From SB21 sp964415295 (lineage in GTDB: Bacteria; CLD3; SB21): a stretch of DNA of 64,000 nt. A program made the translations under genes and the position numbers. Location: positions 372,001 through 436,000 of the forward strand of contig CAYPYN010000001.1 of NCBI GenBank assembly GCA_964415295.1, in the 5' to 3' direction. Below are positions 52,332 through 60,661 of the stretch, piece by piece; position 1 is the stretch's first letter, and each line of letters opens with the position of its first letter. The notes under the pieces are model-generated. The model did no database searches. It was not told the origin of the DNA and saw nothing but the letters and a program-made list of their open reading frames with translations.

Positions 52332-54161
52332 TTAATTGGTACTGTCTTTTTCATTCAGTTTTTCGGTCTCTTTATTGTAGATCGATTCGATGATATGGAT
52401 AAAATTGGCCGTGATCACGTTGCGTTTGATCTTGAGGGTCGGCGTCAGCTCCCCGCTCTCGATCGTAAAGGCTTTGGGAAGAAATGCGAATTTGCGGACC
52501 TGTTCGTACCGCGCAACGCCCGCCTGTTCCTGCGCCTGCTGGATCAGTTTATCCACCATATTGTAGATATCTTTGTTGGCGATCAGCTGGTCGTCGCTGT
52601 TGTAAGCAATATGATGTTCCTTGGCATATTTTCTCAATTGGTCCAGGTTTGGTACAATAAGGGCGCTGATGAAATTGCGGTTATCGCCCAGTACCATCGC
52701 CTGTTCGACATAAGGGATGGTGACCAGCAGCGTTTCGATCGGCTGGGGCGCGACGTTCTTTCCTCCGGAGGTCACGATGAGATTTTTCTTACGGTCGGTG
52801 ATAACGAGATAATTATCCTCGTCAAAATACCCGATATCCCCGGTATGCAGCCATCCGTCGGGATCGATCATCTCTTTAGTCGCCGCTTCGTTTTTGTAAT
52901 AACCCATCATGACATGAGGGCCGCGGGTCAGGATCTCACCGTCCGGCGCGATGCGCGCTTCGACGCCGTCGATCACCGGTCCGACCGTACCCAGTTTAAA
53001 AAGTTCCGGACGGTTGACCGTTATGACCGGGGACGTCTCGGTCAATCCGTATCCCTCAAGGATCATCATGCCCATAAAGGCAAAGAATTCGCCGATCTCT
53101 TTGGACAGCGGCGCGCCGCCGGAAACAAAGAATTTGATCCGTCCGCCGAACCGGGCGTGGAGTTTCGAGTATACCAGCTTATGAGCCAATTTGTAACTGA
53201 ATCCTTTTTTCTTGGTTCGATGGGCTTCTTGACCGACCTTGAGCGCCCAGCCGAAGATCTTCTTGCGCAGCGCGGGCGCGGTCTGTAGATTTTCCTGAAC
53301 ACGAGTATAGATTTTCTCATACAGACGCGGGACGGCGCACATGATCGTCGGCTTCACTTCGTCCATATTCTGCGGAACCTTTTCTATACTCTCCGCATAG
53401 GCTATGCAGCATCCCTGCGAGATCGGCATGAAATGACCCGCCATTCGTTCGAAACTGTGCGCCAGCGGAAGAAAGGACAAGAGCGTATCTTCCGGGCCGA
53501 TCCGCGCGACCTGCACCGCAGCCAGGGAGTTGCTTAAGATGTTATTATGAGAAAGCATGACGCCTTTGGGCATGCCGGTGGTACCGGAAGTATAAATGAT
53601 CGTCGCCAGGTCCATACGGTCGATCTTGCCGAGAGAATTCTCAATATAATTCGGGTTGGTACTACCGAACTTTTTTCCCGCTTCCTGCAATTCGTCAAAA
53701 CGGATCACATAGTCCTTTTTCTTGTCCTCCGCAGAAATCAGCACCGCATGGGTCAGGGCCGGGCAATTGGCCTTCACTTCGATCACCTTGGCCAACTGTT
53801 CCGCATCGGAGACAAAGATCACCTTCGAATCCGAATTCTGCACGATGTATTCCACCTGCTTGGGAGGCAGGTTGGGATAAATGGGGACGGTCACGGCTCC
53901 GAGGGAAAGCACGGCGAAATCGGTCATGGCCCATTCTTCCTGCGTGGGACACAGAATGGACACTTTATCGTTCTTCTTCACACCGAGAGACGCCAGTCCC
54001 AAAGCCAGGTTGCGGATGATCACCCCAACTTCTTTGTAGGTCAGACCGCGGTAAGCGTCGTTGCGCTTACTCATGTACATCGTGTGATTTCCATGTTTCT
54101 CTTCGCTACGGTAAAAAATGTGCGCCAACGAAGGCACGGCAGTTTGGCTGGGTGAATTCAT
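52332..54161 (-). CDS. Long-chain fatty acid-CoA ligase (AMP-binding family)
   Basis: 609 residues of the ANL adenylating superfamily. Motif A3 TIIYTSGTTGMPKGVMLSHNN, A5 ILEGYGLTETSPV, A7 GWLHTGDIGYFDEDNYLVITDRKKNLIVTSGGKNVAP and the C-terminal Lys region are present. It activates long-chain fatty acids to acyl-CoA. Two starts are possible: GTG at 54164 and ATG at 54161; GGAG seven bases upstream favours the ATG. The downstream gene encodes the 923-residue protein. Confidence 0.94.
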   Translation of the reverse strand: MNSPSQTAVPSLAHIFYRSEEKHGNHTMYMSKRNDAYRGLTYKEVGVIIRNLALGLASLGVKKNDKVSILCPTQEEWAMTDFAVLSLGAVTVPIYPNLPPKQVEYIVQNSDSKVIFVSDAEQLAKVIEVKANCPALTHAVLISAEDKKKDYVIRFDELQEAGKKFGSTNPNYIENSLGKIDRMDLATIIYTSGTTGMPKGVMLSHNNILSNSLAAVQVARIGPEDTLLSFLPLAHSFERMAGHFMPISQGCCIAYAESIEKVPQNMDEVKPTIMCAVPRLYEKIYTRVQENLQTAPALRKKIFGWALKVGQEAHRTKKKGFSYKLAHKLVYSKLHARFGGRIKFFVSGGAPLSKEIGEFFAFMGMMILEGYGLTETSPVITVNRPELFKLGTVGPVIDGVEARIAPDGEILTRGPHVMMGYYKNEAATKEMIDPDGWLHTGDIGYFDEDNYLVITDRKKNLIVTSGGKNVAPQPIETLLVTIPYVEQAMVLGDNRNFISALIVPNLDQLRKYAKEHHIAYNSDDQLIANKDIYNMVDKLIQQAQEQAGVARYEQVRKFAFLPKAFTIESGELTPTLKIKRNVITANFIHIIESIYNKETEKLNEKDSTN

Positions 54162-54316
54162 CACGTAACTCCGGTTAAAATTCCGCGTTTAGGAAATGAT
54201 TTATTGGTTAAAATGAATTGAGACGAAAAAACCGATAATTCAAAGAATAGGAACAGATAGGAACATGTCAAAATTAGAAAAAACGAAAAAAAAATGCAAA
54301 GGTTTTAGTTAGGAAT

Positions 54317-55954
54317 CTACATCTCCACGATCTGATGCCCAACCCCTGACACATCCATATTTTCATACACCGCATCCAGAAATCCAAGCCCGTACTTATT
54401 GAGATAGTACAGCGCATTGATCTCGCGCTCCTGGAATTGGCCGTTGGGAAAAAGATGACGGACGGCTTTGCCGAGCTGGCTGTGCGTAAGTTCGTTCCTG
54501 CGCTTCTCCGCTTCGGCGGTTTTGTCGGACAGAACTTTGACCGCTTTTTCGATCTTATCCAATGCGGTTTCCGAAGCGCCTTTAAGGCTCGCGTCGACGG
54601 AGATAAGGTCCTTTTCAAACTGCGAAAAACGATTTTTGATGTCACCCATCAGTTTTTCCCATTCACCGGTCATCGAGCGGTCGGAATTCCTGGAGGCGAT
54701 CTCATGGACCACAGACTCTTGTTTAGCGAAAACCTCTTCAATGGTAAGACCATACTTATCGAGCGCCTTCTTTATCTTCTTTTCGAGGACCGTGACAAAA
54801 GGCCGCGGAACTACCAGCGGTTCCGGAATTCCGAAAAATTCGTAAATGGGTTTGAACTGCGCAAAATAAGCGATCTCCGACGGGCCGCCTACGTAGGCGA
54901 AGGTAGGAAGTAAATAATCCTGCACGATAGGCCGCAGAACCACGTTGGGAATGTATCGGGCCGGTTCGGTTTCAGCCAAACGCAGTAACTCGGCACGATG
55001 GGATTTGGCATCTTCTGATTTGATCTTGAATTTGTTAAATCCGTTCTTATTGAGAACATGCCTGACGCCGCCGCTGTCACGCATAAACAAATTGGTCGGC
55101 TCGATGTCCACCTGCGGTTCGTAACCGGCGGCTTTGACAGCCCCGCTTTGCGCTTTTAGCCGTTCGTGGATGGTTTCCGTATTCTCAAGTTCCTTCTGAA
55201 AAACCGGCCCGGCCATTTTCTTGAATGCGGAATCGGACGGATCCATGAGGATCAATCCGTATTTTCCCATCAGAAAGGCCATCCATTGTCCGAAGGCCCC
55301 GGAGACGCTTTTTCCGCTTTGATAAGCCGATTCCAGCGGAGCCAGGATCTCCTGCGTGAAGTCGGTCGTTTGGAGTACCGCGCGAACCTCCTGCATTAGC
55401 CGGCCGATGTCCTCACTAATACCTATGGCATTGATCGGGCACTTGTCTTTATTCTCCGGATCTGTACCGCTATACGACAACAACCGGATCTCATTTTCGG
55501 CATTGATAAGTTGTATGGAACGAATTTCCTCGAAGTCGTGATCCTCCAGCTCCATCCAGAATACCGGAACAAACTGAAATTCGTGGAACCGTTTTTGATA
55601 AAGTTCGCATAATTTGACCGTGCCCATGGCCTTATAAAGCGTATACAAAGGACCGCCGAATAATCCCATCTGCTGTCCGGTGACCACGGCAACGGTGCGG
55701 GTATCGCGAAGCCGTTCGATCTGTTCCGCAGTTTTGTTTGTGTTGCCGAACGCGCGGTTCTGTTTCTGCAGAACGTCGGCCAGAACCGGCCGGTTCAACC
55801 AGGGTTTTGAGCTCACCGATGATAAGATCCGGCGGCCGGTATCGTCGTCCCGGAAATCGCCGGCATAAAATCCCGATGTTCTGGAAAAGTCGTAAAGATA
55901 ATCGGAAAAAAGCGGAGTGGACTTTCCGGGAATGTCTCTGAAAGAGATCGGCAT
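54317..55954 (-). CDS. bshC: Bacillithiol biosynthesis cysteine-adding enzyme
   Basis: 545 residues. BshC adds cysteine to GlcN-malate in the last step of bacillithiol synthesis. The N-terminal Rossmann-like part includes AVVTGQQMGLFGGPLYTLYKAMG, VPVFWMELEDHDFEEI and the C-terminal half a long coiled-coil region. It completes the pathway with BshA at 33.6 kb; a BshB deacetylase is not in the window. It starts 13 bp after the radical SAM gene stop. Confidence 0.95.
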   Translation of the reverse strand: MPISFRDIPGKSTPLFSDYLYDFSRTSGFYAGDFRDDDTGRRILSSVSSKPWLNRPVLADVLQKQNRAFGNTNKTAEQIERLRDTRTVAVVTGQQMGLFGGPLYTLYKAMGTVKLCELYQKRFHEFQFVPVFWMELEDHDFEEIRSIQLINAENEIRLLSYSGTDPENKDKCPINAIGISEDIGRLMQEVRAVLQTTDFTQEILAPLESAYQSGKSVSGAFGQWMAFLMGKYGLILMDPSDSAFKKMAGPVFQKELENTETIHERLKAQSGAVKAAGYEPQVDIEPTNLFMRDSGGVRHVLNKNGFNKFKIKSEDAKSHRAELLRLAETEPARYIPNVVLRPIVQDYLLPTFAYVGGPSEIAYFAQFKPIYEFFGIPEPLVVPRPFVTVLEKKIKKALDKYGLTIEEVFAKQESVVHEIASRNSDRSMTGEWEKLMGDIKNRFSQFEKDLISVDASLKGASETALDKIEKAVKVLSDKTAEAEKRRNELTHSQLGKAVRHLFPNGQFQEREINALYYLNKYGLGFLDAVYENMDVSGVGHQIVEM

Positions 55955-55967
55955 GGAATATCTCGCG

Positions 55968-57245
55968 TTAGTTGGTTAAAACGGTGGACCGAATGTCTTC
56001 GGCGCATTTATTAAGATAGCCAAATTGTACCTGAGGAAAACGTTCACGGATCCTCTGCATGAGATTTTTCACGCCGATCGCTTTGGATTGGTAATCATAA
56101 CATACGTCGCCAAGATACCATTCCGGGTCGATATTGAAGTTGCGCCATTGGATCAGGTTGATCCGCGTCTGTTCGATCAGCCCCATCAAAGCGTCCGCTT
56201 CTTTTTCGCTATCCGTTATGCCCGGAAATACAAAATAATTGATCGAGGCATATTTATTCATGCGTCGGGCCGTCATCAGCGATTCTACAACATCTTCAAA
56301 ACGGTAGTTATTGGGTTTGTAATAGCGATGGTACAAGGTCTCCTGGGCGCTATTGGTGCTGACACGAACGCTGTCAAGCCCCGCCTCGAAAAGGCGTTCG
56401 ATCACGTCGGGCCGGCTGCCGTTGGTATTCATGTGCAGGATACCGCGCGCCGTTTTTCTTCTAATTTCCCGTATGGACTCTTCGATCAGAGTACCCTGCA
56501 GAAGCGGTTCACCTTCGCAGCCCTGACCGAAACTCACGATCGCCCGATCGGCCGTTTCCAGATGCGGCACGGCCAATGCTACGATCTCTTCCTCGGTCGG
56601 CACAAAATTGAGCCTTTGCTGAGGCGATGCCACCGATTCTTTGGGTTGGAACGATATGCATCCGACGCAGTTGGCATTGCAAGCCGAAGCCACGGCTACC
56701 GGCGCCTCCCACCGGTTCAAAAAAAAATTCTTGGCATTGGGACAGCCGTATTCGACGGCGCAGACCCGGCCGTGGTGTGCGATGAGACGATTATTTGGAA
56801 ATTGGCGAATCTTCTCCTCGACGCGTAACGCCACTTCGCGGTCGTCAAAGGACGTCGGAAGTTGTTTCACGTCGCGATCCACATGAAAAACCGGTACGTA
56901 AAATTTGCCATTCATCCAGCCGACCGCCGTGTAGGAATGCAGCGGAAGCCGCGGGGCGTCGGCGGTCATGTCATACGCCGCCATCAGAAAATGAGTGTAC
57001 GACGGAGGAACAAATGCGGCAACGGCAAAATGATCATCAATGACTGTTTTTTTTCCGGATCCGGCATGATAGCCAACCGCTTTCCGCCCTGGGAGAAAGA
57101 ATAACTGCGAACCTTCCGGTAAAGGGATCAGATCGGCCGGATCAACTTTCACCGTATCGCGGGCGCTTCGGCCGGCCATGTAATACGCCGGCAGATCAAA
57201 AATACTTCCTTGGGCGTCGCTGACCAGGAGACGGGGTGTTTTCAT
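55968..57245 (-). CDS. Radical SAM protein with N-terminal extension, unknown reaction
   Basis: 425 residues. A radical SAM core from about 180 with cluster ligands Cys189, Cys193 and Cys196 (ACNANCVGC), then GQGCEGEPLL (SAM-binding glycines), HMNTNGSRPDV and STNSAQETLYHRYY. The first ~180 residues are a separate beta-rich domain with two extra cysteines (Cys162, Cys168). A SPASM cluster is not apparent; a lone Cys is near the end. It lies between a response regulator gene and bshC on the same strand, 28 and 13 bp away. Substrate unknown. Confidence 0.88.
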   Translation of the reverse strand: MKTPRLLVSDAQGSIFDLPAYYMAGRSARDTVKVDPADLIPLPEGSQLFFLPGRKAVGYHAGSGKKTVIDDHFAVAAFVPPSYTHFLMAAYDMTADAPRLPLHSYTAVGWMNGKFYVPVFHVDRDVKQLPTSFDDREVALRVEEKIRQFPNNRLIAHHGRVCAVEYGCPNAKNFFLNRWEAPVAVASACNANCVGCISFQPKESVASPQQRLNFVPTEEEIVALAVPHLETADRAIVSFGQGCEGEPLLQGTLIEESIREIRRKTARGILHMNTNGSRPDVIERLFEAGLDSVRVSTNSAQETLYHRYYKPNNYRFEDVVESLMTARRMNKYASINYFVFPGITDSEKEADALMGLIEQTRINLIQWRNFNIDPEWYLGDVCYDYQSKAIGVKNLMQRIRERFPQVQFGYLNKCAEDIRSTVLTN

Positions 57246-57273
57246 AAGTAGAAGGCTTCGCGGGAAATTTCGA

Positions 57274-57783
57274 TCAAGATTCTTTATTAAATTTCGCGAG
57301 CTCTGTCTGAAGGCGCTTCAGCTCCTCCATGGTCTGCGCCAGCCGGTTGGCCACATCCCTGTTGCGCTCGATCAGATGCTTATTCTCATCCATCAGCTGA
57401 CGGTGCGCCATGTTCTCCTGGTATTTATCAACGGCAAGTTTCAGGGTATTCATCAAATCCTGATATTCCCAGGGCTTATTGATGTAGCGGAAAATCTCAC
57501 CATGATTGACGGAATTGATCAGGGCGTTCATATCCGAATATCCCGACATGATGATCCGGACGATCTGCGGATATTTTAGACGGACGATCGCAAAGAAGTC
57601 CGAACCGGTCATTTCCGGCATGCGTTGATCGGATAAAATGACCTGAATAGAATCATCGATCAGATCCAGCGCCTCTTTGGCACGCGGACTTGTCATGACC
57701 TCGAAATCATCCTCGAGCGTTTTTTCCAACACGCGCAGAATCTCGGTCTCGTCATCGACGATCAGGATCTTAGGTTTTGACAT
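57274..57783 (-). CDS. Response regulator, receiver domain plus coiled-coil tail
   Basis: 169 residues. Receiver with acidic Asp10/Asp11, phospho-acceptor Asp52 (LSDQRMPEMTG), Ser80 and Lys103 in RYINKPW, similar to the receivers of RpfG-like regulators. After residue ~115 only a coiled coil follows (ENMAHRQLMDENKHLIERNRDVANRLAQTMEELKRLQTEL), with no DNA-binding or enzymatic output. It may act by protein-protein contact. First gene of a run with radical SAM and bshC. Confidence 0.93.
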   Translation of the reverse strand: MSKPKILIVDDETEILRVLEKTLEDDFEVMTSPRAKEALDLIDDSIQVILSDQRMPEMTGSDFFAIVRLKYPQIVRIIMSGYSDMNALINSVNHGEIFRYINKPWEYQDLMNTLKLAVDKYQENMAHRQLMDENKHLIERNRDVANRLAQTMEELKRLQTELAKFNKES

Positions 57784-57809
57784 GGCGGTTATCGGTAGTT
57801 TTCTGGTTC

Positions 57810-57838
57810 ATTGTATAGAAATTTTCATTTAAAATCAA
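57810..57838 (-). promoter_or_regulatory. Sigma70-like promoter of the response regulator gene
   Basis: On the minus strand TTGATT (57833-57838), 17-bp spacer, TACAAT (57810-57815), 26 bp upstream of the ATG at 57783. Confidence 0.5.
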
Positions 57839-57949
57839 TTCATAAAATTGCCGGACACGTCTGAAACTACCGGGTCCTGACCGGCGTAAAACCATCGTCA
57901 AGCCGCGTGTTGTCAGAAGTTTACACGTCATGGAAATGCTAAAAAGAAA
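57839..57949. other. Intergenic segment without a recognised gene
   Basis: Part of the 345-bp divergent gap between the response regulator and OPT genes. No open frame with a ribosome binding site and no RNA gene recognised. Confidence 0.5.
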
Positions 57950-57978
57950 TTGACTTTCAAGACCTCAATCTCTATATT
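57950..57978 (+). promoter_or_regulatory. Sigma70-like promoter of the OPT transporter gene
   Basis: TTGACT (57950-57955), 17-bp spacer, TATATT (57973-57978). It would give a leader of about 140 nt before the ATG at 58129. Confidence 0.5.
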
Positions 57979-58088
57979 TTTTCCGGCTTTTCTGTATTTG
58001 GTCTTATCGATTACTGCATTAAGATCCCGCCAGGGTATTATTCCAGTAATGAGTTACACGATTCGAATAATAAATGTTTCAATGGACT

Positions 58089-58112
58089 ATCAGTAGACTA
58101 ATCAGTAGACTA
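58089..58112 (+). repeat. Two tandem 12-bp units in the OPT leader
   Basis: ATCAGTAGACTA occurs twice back to back at 58089-58100 and 58101-58112, immediately before the ribosome binding site. It may be a slipped-strand duplication or a tandem regulatory site. Confidence 0.6.
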
Positions 58113-58128
58113 ATTGAAGGAGATGATC

Positions 58129-60189
58129 ATGTCTGACAGCAAATCATCCGGTGGTCAAGGAGGCCAATTTACGCCGTTCGTTGCCGCAGAGTCTTCCATG
58201 GCGGAATTCACCCTGCGCGCATTGATCATAGGTCTGGTCATGAGCGTTGTGCTGGGCGCGGCCAATGCGTATCTCGGTCTTAAGGCCGGCATGACGATCG
58301 CGGCCACGTATCCCGCCGCCGTCATCGGTATGGCCCTCTTGCGTATCATGAAAGGCACTATCCTTGAAGAAAATTTTGCGCGAACTGTCGGTTCGATCGG
58401 AGAGTCGATCGCGGCGGGCGCTATTTTTACGATTCCGGCCTTTTTTATCGCCGGCATTTGGTTGAAGTTTGATACACTGGAAAATTACCTGATCGCTTCC
58501 GCTGTGATGTTCGCCGGCGGCGTTCTCGGCATTATGTTCGTGGCTCTTCTCAGGAGGGTCATGGTCGAAGACGTGGAACTGCCATTTCCGGAATCGGTGG
58601 CGGCAGCAGAGATTCACAAAGCCGGACGCAGCGGCGGCACGGGCGCACAATTCCTTTTCGGCGCGATGGGTATCGGCGCTTTGATCCAGGCATTAGGTCA
58701 GTTCAAATTCTTCGCCGCTTCGTGGGAACACTTTGTATCCTTCACCAAGACGGCCATACCCCTTCGATCCAGCGGCAGCGCGACGGCCGAAGGCGGACTC
58801 GTTCTGAGTTCTCCCGGCGTCAGTCCCGCTTACATTGGTGTCGGCTACATTATCGGACCGAAACTGGCATCGCTCAATTTCAGCGGCGGTTTGCTGGCTT
58901 GGGGCCTTTTGGTGCCAATCATTACTTATTTCCTCGCACCGTCTCTTATGCCGGCTTTATTCCAGAACGGCCAGACACCGGACGAAGCGTCCTGGATCAC
59001 CATGTCAACCAATGTTTGGAAATTCATTGTTCGTCCGATCGCGATCGGCGGCATGCTCGTCGGCGCCGGTTTTACGCTCTTCAGAATGCGTAAAAGCCTG
59101 ATCACCGGAATTCGACGCTCCATAGGCGACGTCAAAAAAGCCGCTACCGGTGAACATACCGCCATTAGAACCGAGCAGGATATCAAGTTTAACTGGATAC
59201 TGATCGGCATTTTGGGCGCGGCCGTTGCCACGTTTTTCATTTACAATTATTTCGCCCAGGATATCGTGGCGGCCCTGGTAGCCACGGTCGTTATGATCGT
59301 GGCCGGATTTTTCTTCGCGGCCGTGTCCGGATATCTGGTGGGCATCATCGGATCAAGCAATAATCCGATCAGCGGTTTGACCCTTTCGACGCTTCTGGTC
59401 GCGGCTATCCTGATGGTCGCGCTGGGTATGAAAGGCATGACCGGCGTGGCGGCCGTACTGGGCGTCGCGGCGGTGGTATGCGTCTCCGCGGCGGTGGCCG
59501 GCGAAATGCTCCAGGATCTTAAAGTCGGTCATATCCTCGGAGGTACTCCATGGAAAATGCAGGTAGGCGACATCCTAGGCGTTTTGCTCGCTTCGGCGGT
59601 GATGTTCCTTCCTTTGGTCGTGTTGCAGCAAGGCGATATCAATGCCGGCAAAATGGCCGATCCTCCGTATGAAGGCGGTTTCGGCGGCGCCAAACTTCCC
59701 GCGCCCCAGGCCAGTTTGATGGCCCTCTTGTCACAGGGAATTGTGCGGGGTGAAATGGCATGGCCGCTTATCATTGTAGGTATGCTTATGGGCGCGGCTT
59801 TTATCCTCATGCAGGTCAAGAGCCCCATGCTCATCAGCGTCGGTATGTACCTGCCGTTGGAAACCACTTTTGCCATATTCATCGGTGGTCTGATCAAAGG
59901 CGGCGTCGAGCGCTTCAACGAAAAACGTAATCACAATGCGGCACAGAAAGCGCGCGTGGAAAACACAGGCGTACTGCTTGCCGCAGGCCTTATCGCCGGC
60001 GAAGCGCTTGTCGGTCTGGTCTTTGCCACTTTGGCCTTCCTGGAGATTCCGCTTTTTGCGATTTTCCAGAATCCGTCGTTTATGGTTAGTCTGGCGGTCT
60101 TTGCCGTCATCGCTTTCATATTGATCCAGATCCCGCTGAAGAATGCGGGTAAACCCGATGAACCGGCGCCTCCTACCGCCGTATTCTAA
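58129..60189 (+). CDS. OPT-family oligopeptide transporter
   Basis: 686 residues with about sixteen membrane segments. N-terminal FTLRALIIGLVMSVVLGAANAYLGLKAGMTIAATYPAAVIGMAL, NFARTVGSIGESIAAGAIFTIPA, FPESVAAAEIHKAG, IIGSSNNPISGLTLSTLL and the C-terminal GAAFILMQVKSPMLISVGMYLP are typical of the bacterial OPT branch. It imports oligopeptides with protons. AAGGAG at 58117-58122 supports the ATG at 58129, not the in-frame TTG at 58114. A strong terminator follows. Confidence 0.93.
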   Translation: MSDSKSSGGQGGQFTPFVAAESSMAEFTLRALIIGLVMSVVLGAANAYLGLKAGMTIAATYPAAVIGMALLRIMKGTILEENFARTVGSIGESIAAGAIFTIPAFFIAGIWLKFDTLENYLIASAVMFAGGVLGIMFVALLRRVMVEDVELPFPESVAAAEIHKAGRSGGTGAQFLFGAMGIGALIQALGQFKFFAASWEHFVSFTKTAIPLRSSGSATAEGGLVLSSPGVSPAYIGVGYIIGPKLASLNFSGGLLAWGLLVPIITYFLAPSLMPALFQNGQTPDEASWITMSTNVWKFIVRPIAIGGMLVGAGFTLFRMRKSLITGIRRSIGDVKKAATGEHTAIRTEQDIKFNWILIGILGAAVATFFIYNYFAQDIVAALVATVVMIVAGFFFAAVSGYLVGIIGSSNNPISGLTLSTLLVAAILMVALGMKGMTGVAAVLGVAAVVCVSAAVAGEMLQDLKVGHILGGTPWKMQVGDILGVLLASAVMFLPLVVLQQGDINAGKMADPPYEGGFGGAKLPAPQASLMALLSQGIVRGEMAWPLIIVGMLMGAAFILMQVKSPMLISVGMYLPLETTFAIFIGGLIKGGVERFNEKRNHNAAQKARVENTGVLLAAGLIAGEALVGLVFATLAFLEIPLFAIFQNPSFMVSLAVFAVIAFILIQIPLKNAGKPDEPAPPTAVF

Positions 60190-60220
60190 CGGATATTTTG
60201 AAGATCGCTTTAAATAATTC

Positions 60221-60267
60221 TTGCTACGTGCCGGCTTTAGGAACCGGCACGTAGCAATTCTTTTTTT
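60221..60267 (+). terminator. Intrinsic terminator of the OPT gene
   Basis: TTGCTACGTGCCGG (60221-60234) and CCGGCACGTAGCAA (60244-60257) form a perfect 14-bp stem with a 9-nt loop, followed by TTC and seven T. The ribosome binding site of the PqqD-like gene begins directly after it. Confidence 0.9.
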
Positions 60268-60276
60268 AGGAGTACA

Positions 60277-60627
60277 GTGAAAGACACAGCCAAAGAAATC
60301 AATTTACTGGAACTAATCCCCGTGCGGAACGTTCAACACGAAATGAATGAGGAACAGAAAGTCGTGTTGCTGATCCCGAAATTCAGAAGTCGCCTGACCG
60401 TTAGGTACCTGTTGCCGTTACTGGCAAAACCCTATTTTAAACTGAAGTTGGACACATATGGAAGTTTTGTCTGGGGCCGGATCGACGGACGCACAACCGT
60501 CTTGAGGATTGCCGAAGACATGAAGGCGCATTATGGCGAATCGGTGGAGCCGGTGTACGAAAGGGTTGGCAAGTTCATTCAAATGATGCAGAGAGAAAAA
60601 TTTGTAACGCTTAATTATTCAAAATAA
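60277..60627 (+). CDS. Stand-alone PqqD-like (RRE-type) protein
   Basis: 116 residues. The second half (LDTYGSFVWGRIDGRTTVLRIAEDMKAHYGESVEPVYERVGKFIQMMQREKFVTL) matches the PqqD winged-helix fold that binds RiPP precursor leaders. The first half is a short basic segment before it. Start is GTG at 60277 with TAGGAG just upstream. No radical SAM or peptide precursor is adjacent on this strand, so its partner is unknown; a radical SAM gene lies 3 kb away on the other strand. Confidence 0.82.
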   Translation: MKDTAKEINLLELIPVRNVQHEMNEEQKVVLLIPKFRSRLTVRYLLPLLAKPYFKLKLDTYGSFVWGRIDGRTTVLRIAEDMKAHYGESVEPVYERVGKFIQMMQREKFVTLNYSK

Positions 60628-60661
60628 TATCCCTATTACCAGAAATTCAAAGGAATATCAT

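Noticed and set aside
50967..53288. 773-codon open frame on the plus strand
   Set aside because: It runs antisense across the 923-residue protein and acyl-CoA ligase genes; its composition (rich in Asp-Val-Phe and Arg) is the mirror of their codon bias, and it has no domain or ribosome binding site.
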